DNA from: Siphonodentalium dalli
Lineage: Eukaryota; Mollusca; Scaphopoda; Gadilida; Siphonodentaliidae
DNA length: 64,000 nt
Direction of reading: 5' to 3'
NCBI GenBank assembly: GCA_032622095.1
Contig: CP136061.1
Location: 25,546,991 to 25,610,990 of the forward strand
The stretch's first letter is position 1, and each line of letters starts with the position of its first letter. The notes beneath the pieces were generated by a model. The model ran no database searches. It worked only from the letters and a program-made list of their open reading frames with translations, and was not told the DNA's origin. Of this stretch, positions 10,807 to 20,501 are shown in pieces. Made by a program: the position numbers and the translations under genes.

Positions 10807-12000
10807 ATGCCTGTAGATTTAAAGTTTGTGACACATTTTTCCAACCACGGTGGTAGAGTATTCTCGTAACATCTCTTTAATCTATCATGGTTAGCTACGA
10901 CAATAGCAGAATTCAGCAGAATTCTGAACAAGTAAGGGGTGAAAACCTCGGCAATTATCCCCGGACCTTTCCAAAATGGGGCCAATTTCCGGTTTTTCCC
11001 TTTCACTTTGGCCGTGTCTAACATGTAGACTAAATCGCCCACCTCGTATGTGTGTTTAAGTATAGACACGTCATAATTTTTCTTCATTTTTTCCTGGGAG
11101 GACTTTAACGTCTTCCTGGCCATTTCGTGGCAAGTTTGCAATTCTTCGCCCAATTTCTGGACATACTCCGGAAGCGTCTTATCATTTTCATCAGGTTTCA
11201 GCGGAAACATAATGTGCGTGGGGTGATTTACTTCTCTCCCCAACATTAATTTATTTGGAGTGAAACCCGTACTCGAATTTACCGAGGAACGAAGTGCCCC
11301 AGCAAGTTGGGGGAGGTATTTATCCCAGTTTTTCTGTGCTTTCTCTACATAGCACCGCACCGCGTCCATCAACGTACGGTTTTGTCTCTCAATTTGACCG
11401 TTAGAACTTGGTCTGTACGGGGTAGAACGCGTCTTATGTATTTGTAGCAGTTCGCATACTGAAGAGAAAAGCTTGCTCTCAAAGCACGGACCTTGGTCAG
11501 TGTGTATATTAAACGGGCATCCAAACCTAGCGAAAAATTCGTTAACAGCCGCCATTGCTGTGGTTTCCGCGGTTTGGTCGGTCAGAGCGATGCATTCCGT
11601 CCATTTCGTAAACTGATCGATTATCATTAAAATGTAACGGTTGTTTTTCCAACTTAGAGTAAGAGGGCCCAAAAAATCCATATGAACGCGTTCCATGGGA
11701 GCTCCTGCATGGAATTTGTTGAGCTCCCACTTAGCATGTCGGGTAGGTTTTTTTCCATGACTGCATTTTGAACAAGCCTTCACATACGTTTCCACATCTT
11801 TGTTTAGGCCAAACCAGTGGTAATTTTGTTTTATCCTACTCAAAGTTCTGGTTATCCCCTGATGACCAGAAGTTGGAATGTCATGTGCTATCGCCAGAAT
11901 TTCCTTAGCGAATTTCTTTGGAAGAATAATGGCCAAGTTTCCATTTTTTCTGATTTTCTGGAGGATGCCATTGTTTAACTTAAAACACGAGCAATTTATC
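10807..12000 (-). pseudogene. Gypsy integrase region
   Basis: An HHCC zinc-binding head (H-x-H near HDIPTSGHQG, then KACSKCSHGK) is followed by an rve core with the DDE triad: the D of MDFLGPL, the D of IHTDQGP and the E of SSNGQIERQNR. A basic GPF/Y-like module (FWKGPGIIAEV) follows. This is the normal Gypsy integrase layout and would insert the cDNA. It belongs to the broken element. Confidence 0.88.
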
Positions 12001-12399
12001 CAGAAATACTTGGCCGCTGGACTGGCAATAAACATTTCGGCTTCGTTAGGTTCCACCCCCTTATCCAACCAATTTATTACTATTAGTAGGTCGGGGTCGG
12101 CTAACTGTTCATTGGCCAATTCTCCCGTTTCGCAAATCTCTGCAAGCGAGACCTCATTGGAATCAGATACTGATTGAACCAAAATTAAAGGTTCAGCAGA
12201 ATCTTTAATTTTCAGATCTAATTGACTGTGGACCCAGCCACTTTGATTATCAATGGACCCATATTGAAATTTGGTTTCGGACCATTGCTCTGTTACAGGC
12301 CATGGTAGAATTGATATTTCTTGAGGTAAACTGCTGTCTGCTGCCACTCTGCTTGTCTGCGATATTTCGGGCATTTCGTTCGAAAATTCTATGGAACCT

Positions 12400-14345
12400 T
12401 TAATTAGTTAGAGGTATTGCGTAATCTACTTCTTCGTTAAATCGGCCCCAATTTTTGTGCATTCGGATGCAGTATTTACAAGCGTTGCAAGGCAATCCTG
12501 CAGGAATGTCACCGGCGCTGTAATTATAACACATCTCGGTTAAAGGCTGTCGCGATAGTAGATCGGCATTTGCATGCCTTGCGCCAGGGCGATGTTGCAC
12601 TATCATGTCGTACTGGCTCAATTCCTCTAACCAGCGAGCTAATTGGCCTTGGGGTTCTTTGAAACCTATTAACCATCTGAGGCTCCCATGATCTGTTCGC
12701 AATATGAAATGTCTACCCAACAGATAATGTCGATATTGCCGCGTGAACCGTATTACCGCCAGCAATTCTTTTCGGGTGGTACAATACCGGATCTGCAGAC
12801 CCGATAATATAAAACTTCCATAGCATATGACTCTCTCTTTCCCATTTTGAATTTGGGAAAGCTGCCCACCGATCGCGAAGTTGCTCGCATCGCAACTAAG
12901 AGAAAAGTGTCTTTTCGATTGGGTAGAGATAAAACCGGGGGGCTGGTTAAGACTATTTTTAATTTATCAAAAGCTTCCTGTTGTTCAGGCCCCCAGCTGA
13001 AAGCCCTTTTGCCTGTGATGGCATACAACGGTTGTGCCAATTTCGCGTAGTTTTCTATAAATTGACGATGGTAATTAAGAAAACCACACAACCTTTGTAC
13101 GTCTTTTGCGTTCTGCGGTTCTGGCCACTTTTTTATGACCTCTGTGGACGATTCCAGTATTTGAATTCCGTCTTTACTGATTTTTAGTCCCAGAAATTCG
13201 ACAGTTTGTTGATAAAACACGCATTTAGCCGGTTTGAGCTTCAAATTGTATTGTCGGAATCTCTGGAGAACCGTGCGAATGTTTCGGAAGTGCGAGTTAA
13301 TATCAGAACCCATGATCGAAACGTCGTCCAAGAAACATAACGAGATGGACCAAAGTAGGCCGTGAAGCACCAAATTCATTGTGAACGTAAACGTGGCTCC
13401 ACACAAACCGAATGCTAATTTCCGGAATTCGAACAAACCATATCTCGTTATGAATGCTGACTTGGGGCGGTCTGATACTTTTAAATTGACTTGATGGTAC
13501 GCACTTATGCAGTCGGCCTTACTTGCCCATACGTTTCCAGCAAGCGAATCTAATGTTTGGTCGCTAAGAGGAAGTGGGTAGATTTCGCGCTTTGTCACAG
13601 CGTTTAGGGCGCGATAATCTAAACACCAGCGAACCGAGGAATCTCGTTTACGAATGAGTACCGGTGCCGAACACCACTCCGAAACCGAGGGTTGAATGAC
13701 GTTCGCTCCCAACATCTTTTTAAGATGTGCTTCTTCCTCATTTATAAAACACAGCGGTGTTCTACGCATGCGTTGGCGCACCGGAGAAGCGTATCCAGTG
13801 GGAATGGTATGCTCTATTTCGGAGAATTCGCCCAAATCAAATTCATGTTTCGCAAAAACGTCTTGGTATTCGCATAAAATTTCGGCCATTTCTTCCGCTT
13901 CAGTTTGATCTAAAAGTATGATTGAACGATCGTATAGATCCTGTAAATGTGCCGGTATGCGACTTGTTTTGCGTACGTGCCCCGTTATGTGCGAGTTTTG
14001 AGAGTTATTCGCTGCGTTGTCCTGGCCGCTGTCCGGACAAATATCATGCAGTGATTCATCATGCGACGTCTCGGTACGGTCTTGACCGTCCTCATTAAAC
14101 GGAAAAGTGGTCTCAATTTCTGACGCATGAGAAACTAACTCGTTGCGTCTCAACTCCACACTATTTTCGTTTAAATTTAGTATTCCAATTTTAGGCTTGC
14201 TACCTGCATAGTGTAATGTACTAAAAATGATCAAACCTTGACGCACAATTGGTTCAATTATATATGTGTTCAAATTCGGCTGAATTTGACAACGTAATAA
14301 CATTACTGACCTAGGTGGAATTATCACGTTTTCCTCTATTGACAC
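12400..14345 (-). pseudogene. Gypsy reverse transcriptase and RNase H region (broken)
   Basis: The RT part shows the Ty3/Gypsy blocks in order: IKKMLG-like start, CLDYRALNAVTKREIYPLP, the SAYHQV motif, the FGLCGATFTF motif and a catalytic FLDD (family FVDD or YVDD) near 13320-13335. The RNase H part follows with LRTDHGSLRWL and a HRPGARHANADLLSR tail (about 12540-12770). Together these would make DNA from the element RNA and remove the template. The region is broken; positions of breaks are not listed. Confidence 0.88.
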
Positions 14346-14477
14346 TCTAGCGACATAAGCTGGCAGAAATTTATCGTTTGTGATTTACGTGATTGTGTCT
14401 TGTCCCAGAGACAAAGTCCCATCACTTACATTGATTCGGGCCTGGTGTTTACTCAAAAAGTCAATCCCTAACAGCAT

Positions 14478-14759
14478 CTAATCAACAATCGGTGCTACAT
14501 AAGTATTTTCCAAAAATGTAACCTCCCCGATTTTTAGTTCTACCGGACCAATTTGATTTGCTGACATTTGGCTTCCGTGTTCGGCTGTATTGAGGCGGAT
14601 AGTCCGAATAGTTGGAGGTTTCGAAACTAGTTTGTTATAAATACCAACCGATAAAATAGTCACATCAGCAGCTGTGTCTATTACTGCGGTTATATTTACG
14701 TCGGAAATCACAATTGGAATTTTGATGGTTGAGAACGATTTGACTCTGTTGATGGACAA
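14478..14759 (-). pseudogene. Gypsy aspartic protease region
   Basis: This is a retropepsin-like segment with the active-site motif AVIDTAADVTIL at about 14657-14690, where DTA replaces the commoner DTG or DSG, as in some Gypsy clades. In the family it cleaves the Gag-Pol polyprotein. It sits between the zinc knuckle and the reverse transcriptase, the expected order. Part of a broken element. Confidence 0.75.
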
Positions 14760-14875
14760 ACAACTGTCGCCTGGCGTGTCGGTAATGGTAGTACTTTGTG
14801 AGAGGTCATTCGTTAAAGATTTGTGGGTCGTAATCAGGCCTCGGGATCCGACCCGTTGTCTTTTAAATGTTTTTA

Positions 14876-17800
14876 GAAGTTAACTTTGGCCTCTTTATTG
14901 GGTTTGTTGTTAGCGTTCTTTACGGGGCACTCTCTAATCATGTGACCGTAATCGCAACAGAAAAAACATTGGATTGGTCGACTAGGCGAAGGCGACCGTG
15001 ACATTGTTTTAACTGGCTGTTTACTAGTATTACTGAGCACCAATTTGTCTAATTTTCCAAAGATGGTTTCAATTTTTGTCTCCATAGATAGCATTCTTGA
15101 CTTCAATGAATGTATATCATTGTTAGACGCGCCCCCTGGAGACTGGGAATGGGAGCCGCGGCCTTCGCGATCTTGACTCCATCTAGGTCTAAACGATTGC
15201 GTTCTGTTATCGTTTGTTTGTCTATTGGAACTCGGGCTCCGATTAAACCTGCGGTTATTTCGGTTAATGGTACGTGATCTATTTGGTGATTGTACTGCCC
15301 GGACATGACGGAGTCCTTCGTCATCCGAATCTTCTGATTCGGATTTCACCCTCCGAACCCCGCGCCGCGTTCGGTCTGAGCCCCAAATCGCTACTTGGGT
15401 GCACTGGTAAAGTCGAACTTGGTTAATGGCATCCTTTAGAGTCTCGGGTCTTGCGTTCGCAACATGCCCCCCTGCGTGCCGATCAGTAGCCCCTTGGCAG
15501 AAACGTTGAATGGCTTGCACATTCACCTCCTGTGGGGGGTGACGTGGAAAAGCGCGTTGCGCCAACGACAAAACTGTTTGTGCCCACTCGTCCAGAGACT
15601 GGTCTGCCTCTTGCTTAAGTTGCATGAATTGCAACTGCACGGACTGCGGAAGATCGCTGGGTTCAAACCGGCTCGCCAGTAACTGCAAAAGTTCTAACGA
15701 CTCGTAATTTGGATTTGTATGCAACATGAGAGTAAGATAATCTCCAGCCTGGCCTGTTAGACACCAACCCAAAGCGGATTTGCGGGTTGGTTCATCCCAA
15801 CGCTGTGTGTTCGCCAAGGTATCGAACTTCATACGGAATGTCAGCCAGTTAGATACTCCGTCGTATGAAAAGTTATATGGCAATTTGGGAAACCAATTAT
15901 TCGGTTGATCTTGAGCTGCAGCGGCAGGCTCAGGGTTTGGGTACCTGTTACCACCCATGACTTGTGGAATCAATTGTTGATTTATTGGAGGTATGGGCGG
16001 TACGTTGCCCAAATAACCCAAATTTTGTGGCGGTATCGGTGGGGCGTTCCCACCTGGTGCAAGAAAACCTTGATTTTGCGGAGGTATTTGTGGCGCGTTA
16101 TCGCCTGGCGCCATAAAAGCCGGGTTCTGTGGCGGTACGGGTGGCGCGTTCCCACCTGGCGCAATAAAACCTGGATTCTGCATGTTTACTGGTGGCGCAT
16201 TACCCCCTGCAGCCATAAAACCTAGATTTTGTGGAGGTACTAATGGTGCGTTCCCACCTGGCGCAATAAAAGCCTGATTTTGTGGCGGTACTGGTGGCGC
16301 GATCCCACCTGGCGCAATAAAAGCCTGATTTTGTGTGCGGTACTGGTGGCGCGATCCCACCTGGCGCAATAAAAGCCTGATTTTGTGGCGGTACTGGTGG
16401 CGCGATCCCACCTGGCGCAATAAAAGCCTGATTTTGTGGCGGTACCGGTGACGCGTTCCCACCTGGCGCAATAAAAGCCTGATTTTGTGGCGGTACCGGT
16501 GGCGCGTTCCCACCTGGCGCAATAAAAGCCTGATTTTGTGGCGGTACTGGTGGCGCGATCCCACCTGACGCAATAAAAGTCTGATTTTGTGGTGGTACTG
16601 GTGGTGCGTACCCACCTGGCGCACCAAAACCTGTGTTTAGCGGCGGTACTGTTTGCACATTACCACCTGCTGGTGGCAGCCAGGAATAAATCTGATATTG
16701 CTCTACTCCCGCTTGCGTAACAACCATTTGTGGTGTTACCGGTGGAACATTCTGAGTAGAAACTACACTCGGATTGCTCGAAACAACCATATTGGTGGGG
16801 TTAATTATTGCTTGGACTTGAGGTGCTGCTGCATTCGCAATATAATGGTTTGGCGGAACCGGGGGATTTGCCCCCATTAGCATAGCTACACTAGATGGTT
16901 GCATATTGGTTTGCTGTGGCGTCTGCTGACACGACTGTTGACTAACCACCGGAGTGTATGGAGGATTTGTATTTGGTTGGACCGTTATAGGAATATAAGG
17001 CACCTTTTGACCCTGTGCATTCGTTAGCATCCAAACAGTTTGGTGTCATGTCCACCCCATGGCGCTGTAACCAATTTACTGTGACTCATCGGAACAGGAC
17101 TACTCGTTAGGGGATTGACTGTTTTCCCCACGGGGAGATTTTGCCCATTTCCTGTTGACTGAATTGGCGAAACTGTTTGCGCCCTCGCAATCATGTTTGT
17201 TGCTGCCGATAAAGTTGTCTGAGTAAAATCTGCCCCTGGCGGCAAATTATACCCTGGTTGTGGAGGCATGTTCATTGCAGGGTTAATTTGCAGTGCCTGA
17301 GCTTGATGTATTTCTCCGGGTTGGTTTATCACCGGTTTGCTAACTGATGACCCGAATGGGGTAAGAACCCCGGTTTGAGGTGCGTTTGGGGGCACAAAAC
17401 CCGACAACGAGTACCCAGGCCCAGCTTGACCCGCCGCTAGTGGACCAGAAAATTTCCCTGAAACCATGCACGTATCTGAGGTAGGCATACCCCAAATATT
17501 TGTATTAGTCCCCCATGGCGTCCGATCAGGGACATAGCCATGTGGTACTGACATTGTGGGCATGGCCCAAGATGTCGGCTGTACTGCCGGTGTCTGAATT
17601 GTCTCGTGTTTTGTCCCATTCAGCTGAGCGGGATTAGTCACCAATTGGGATGTCTGACCCGTTCCTGTACTGGAGCAGGTGTAAGTTGACATCGGCACTT
17701 GGGTGCCTTTCCAATCCGGCAAGTCCCACTTCTCGGGGTCTGGTTTCCACGTGTTGGAAACTGGCTTCTCCCCCCTTGTGGTCCCCGGATTGGTGCCCAC

Positions 17801-18342
17801 ATTAACATGAACTATCCCATCTTTTGTTTTCGGTCTAACGACCTCATGACTCTCCAATGAATGTTGTGAGCCCCCTTGATTTAAAACCTCGGTGGGAACA
17901 TCATAGCCCCTATCAGCAGAAAGGGGAGGGGATGGTGGTGTGAACATCTCCCGAAATCTAGTCCATGTGGGGAACCCATTATTGCATCAACCACTTTATT
18001 TATGTCAGACACCTCTTCCTCTCTATAATGGGTCTGCTGAACAATTGTTTGGTGGGAGGTGTTGAGAGGGTCACGCGTGCCCGGGATATAGTTATCCACG
18101 GGGGCCCCTTTTGGCGGAATGTGAAAATCCAACAACAACAATTGCTCTTTGGGTATTCGCATGTGCGATATACCCACCATGTCGTCCCTGTACACAAATC
18201 CCATCAACCGCCTTTTTTCAATGATGCTTGCTGCCAATTTGGGACCAACACCCTGTATGCTCTGTAGCTCGGCAAATGAAGCGATATTCACATTTGTCCG
18301 AGTAACCGTCGGTGAGGTCGTATTGGCCGCCATCACCGACAT
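14876..18342 (-). pseudogene. Gypsy Gag region: HhH domain, Pro/Gln-rich repeats, capsid, zinc knuckle (broken)
   Basis: Gag would form the particle and bind RNA. Four parts are visible in element order. First, at about 18117-18294, there is a helix-hairpin-helix of the ComEA type (NIASFAELQSIQGVGPKLAA, then an IIEKR helix), a fold that usually binds DNA. Second comes a long Pro/Gln/Asn/Thr-rich stretch, including a 51-bp minisatellite at about 16030-16640. Third is a retrotransposon capsid domain at roughly 15400-15900, with the usual W-x-R-F and tryptophan-rich helices. Fourth is one CCHC zinc knuckle (CFFCCDYGHMIREC) at about 14925-14970. A DNA-binding HhH at the start of Gag is unusual. 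The region is broken in a few places and is treated as a fossil. Confidence 0.8.
16030..16640 (-). repeat. 51-bp minisatellite within the Gag region
   Basis: About 11 to 12 copies of a 51-bp unit encode variants of a 17-residue repeat around PPQNQAFIAPGGNAPPV. The copies are most alike in the middle and diverge toward both ends, as expected when an array expands by slippage or unequal exchange. Confidence 0.85.
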
Positions 18343-18753
18343 TGTTTTTCAACGTTCGGAAAAAGATGTGTGGCAAAAGCAATTGCCACCTCCAAAAAAA
18401 TCCGACATGCCACAAAAATCACGGTGCAAAGAAATTTATGGTGGTACTCACAAATCACGGTGCGAAGAAATTTATGGTGCTAGTTACAAATCACGGTGCG
18501 AAGAAATTTATGTTGCGGCAAAAAAAAAAACCAATGGGTAGAAAATATCTAGAAAAGACAAATAAGACAGTGTTACATAATATTTAGATGAAAAGAGAAA
18601 AGTGGATTGCAAAAAAATATCAAAGATAATTACGGATTGAAAAATATGTGAAAAATTATTTGTGAGAAAATAGTGAAATTACCGGCGAGGAAAAAATATC
18701 AAACAGAGCTTCAAAAAGCGCCAAAGGTCCGTGTAAGATCGACGACGCCATTT
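18343..18753 (-). other. Gypsy leader: candidate primer-binding site and tandem repeat
   Basis: On the minus strand the leader starts three bases after the LTR with TGGCGTCGTCGATC, a TGG-led candidate primer-binding site. I could not match it to a particular tRNA with confidence. Further in (18416-18520) a unit of about 36 bp containing AAATCACGGTGCGAAGAAAT is repeated three times. Its role is unknown; leader repeats in other retroelements can act in packaging or translation. Confidence 0.55.
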
Positions 18754-19130
18754 TGTAATGAATGTGCATATAATATTACAAATAAACTCACCGATAGTAA
18801 AGTCTGTGCAGGTGTAGACAGTGTATGAATAACAATAATCATCAGCAAAATATAATACGTCTGGTTAACAAGTTGGTTTGGATTGAAGAGGCCGGGTGAT
18901 GACGTATTTCCCACAATTCCGTAGTTCCGCTGAACTCCGTGAACATCCGCTCCTCTTCGTGTGTTTCCGGTGAAATCCGGCACCATCTGTATAGAGTTAC
19001 CTTTCTTCAGTTAGCTAACCAAAGTGGTCTCGCATTCCTCTATAGTATCAGGTTAAAATCATCTCTTCAGCGAGCGGAATAAACGCACGATATTTACGCG
19101 CTATTTACTTAAAAACCCATAAATACAACA
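18754..19130 (-). repeat. 5' LTR of the Gypsy element
   Basis: This 377-bp direct repeat pairs with 1850-2226 at about 98.7% identity by eye. It has TG...CA termini and abuts the GTGT target duplication at 19131-19134. By family rule it carries the promoter and polyadenylation signals, though I could not place a TATA box with confidence. Confidence 0.93.
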
Positions 19131-20122
19131 GTGTGCGAGAAATCGTATACGAATTCGAGTATCCTGACGAATCAAAAGAGGATTCACACGGAAGATCGCC
19201 CGTATCAATGTGATGTGTGCGAGAAATCATTTACTGAGTCAGGCCACCTGACTAACCACGAGAGAAGTCACACGAGAGGATCGCCCGTATCAATGTGATG
19301 TGTGCAAGAAATCATTTACTCAGTCAGGCCATCTGATTAAACATAAGAGTATTCACACGGGGGGATCGCCCGTATCAATGTGATGTGTGTGAGAAATCGT
19401 ATAATACGGATTCGAGTAACCTGGCGAAACATAAGAGAATACACACGGCGGAGAATCCGTATCAATATCACATTGATACGGATTCTCATGTGTACGATAA
19501 ATCATTTACTCGATCGAGTAGCCTGGCGGCACATGAGAAAATTCACACGAGAGATTACCCGTGTCAATTTGATGTGTGCGGTAAATAATGTATTTAGTCG
19601 AGTGACCTGACGAAACATAAGATCATTCATACGGTGGATCTCCCGTAACAATGTGGTGTGTGCGATCAATCATATACTCAGTTATATAACCTGACTACCG
19701 ACAAGAGGGTCCACACTGGGGGTCGTCCGTATCAATGTGATGTGTGCGAGAAATCATTTACTCGGTTATAAAACCCGACTACCCATAAAAAGGATCTACA
19801 CTGGAGATTAGCCGTTACAATGGTGAGCTGTGTGTGAAATTGTTCAAGGATATGAGTAGTCTGGCGAGACATGAGTAGGAGATCGTCCCTATACATGTTG
19901 TGTATTCATGTACATTACGTGCATGAACTCATTGATCACGTCGAACCACCTGGTGGAACATTCGAGAATCCACCCAAGAACATCCGCATCAATACGACAT
20001 GTGCTTTAAATATTTCACACAGACCACTGACGACACATAAGAGGATTCACAGCGAGGAATCGCCCGTAGCAATGCGATGTGTGCAAGAAGTCATTTACTC
20101 AGTTATCTAACCTGATTACCTA
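19131..20122 (+). pseudogene. ZNF-A, 3' part: decayed finger array
   Basis: The sequence resumes in mid-finger directly after the Gypsy LTR (GTGTGCGAGAAATCG), continuing the finger cut at 1849. About eight more finger units follow but lose frame several times: extra bases in the linkers near 19273 and 19361, an ATA duplication near 19402, a 16-bp hairpin insertion at 19451-19487, and later lost Cys or His codons. The last units (19787-20122) are barely recognisable. The damage shows that the 3' half has not been kept by selection. It ends at a TA where an inverted-repeat element starts at 20123. Confidence 0.8.
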
Positions 20123-20501
20123 CACTGTTAAAAAATTTCCGTTTTCAGACGGTACAAAGATCCGGAAAATTGCTGCCGGCACTATGTTCTGTAAGGTTAC
20201 GGAACATTGTATAATTTCATTATGGCAATATGTTCTGTATGGTGACGGAACATTGTATCATTTTATTACGGCAATATGTTCTGTACAGTTACGGAACATT
20301 GTATAATTTAGTTGCGGCAATATGTGCTGTATGGTTATGGAACAATGTTCCGTAATCATATGGGACATAGGGCCGCGACAAAACGGTCCAGTGTGCCGTG
20401 TCTTGACGCAGTTATGTGCCGGCAGCAATTTTCCGGATCTTTGTTCTGTTGTATATTTGCGGAACTCTGTTCCGTTTGAGAATGTCAATTTTTTAACAGT
20501 G
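20123..20501 (+). mobile_element. MITE with CACTGTTAAAAA inverted ends and internal tandem repeats
   Basis: CACTGTTAAAAAATT at the left and its inverse at 20487-20501 bound 379 bp with no coding capacity. The interior has about 3.5 copies of a 47-bp unit (TTCTGTATGGTGACGGAACA type, 20183-20365). A TA precedes the left end, but CA follows the right end, so a TA duplication is not complete for this pair alone. A third, similar end lies at 26860-26871. Confidence 0.6.

Larger units (their letters stand above)
1850..19130 (-). mobile_element. Ty3/Gypsy LTR retrotransposon with HhH, PHD and TatD modules (broken fossil copy)
   Basis: Two direct 377-bp repeats with TG...CA ends bound a 16.5-kb interior, flanked by a 4-bp GTGT duplication (1846-1849 and 19131-19134). 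In minus-strand order it holds 5' LTR, leader, Gag region, aspartic protease, reverse transcriptase, RNase H, integrase with a PHD finger, a TatD-type ORF, a purine tract and the 3' LTR. Protease-RT-RH-IN order and sequence style are those of Ty3/Gypsy. By eye the LTRs differ at about 5 of 377 sites (1.3%), so the insertion is young by LTR standards. The copy is broken: about seven or eight interruptions across Gag, Pol and the TatD region, plus a 5-kb LINE inserted in it. Without that LINE it would be about 12.3 kb, long for Gypsy, owing to the extended Gag and the extra 3' ORF. It lies inside a finger of ZNF-A. Confidence 0.93.
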
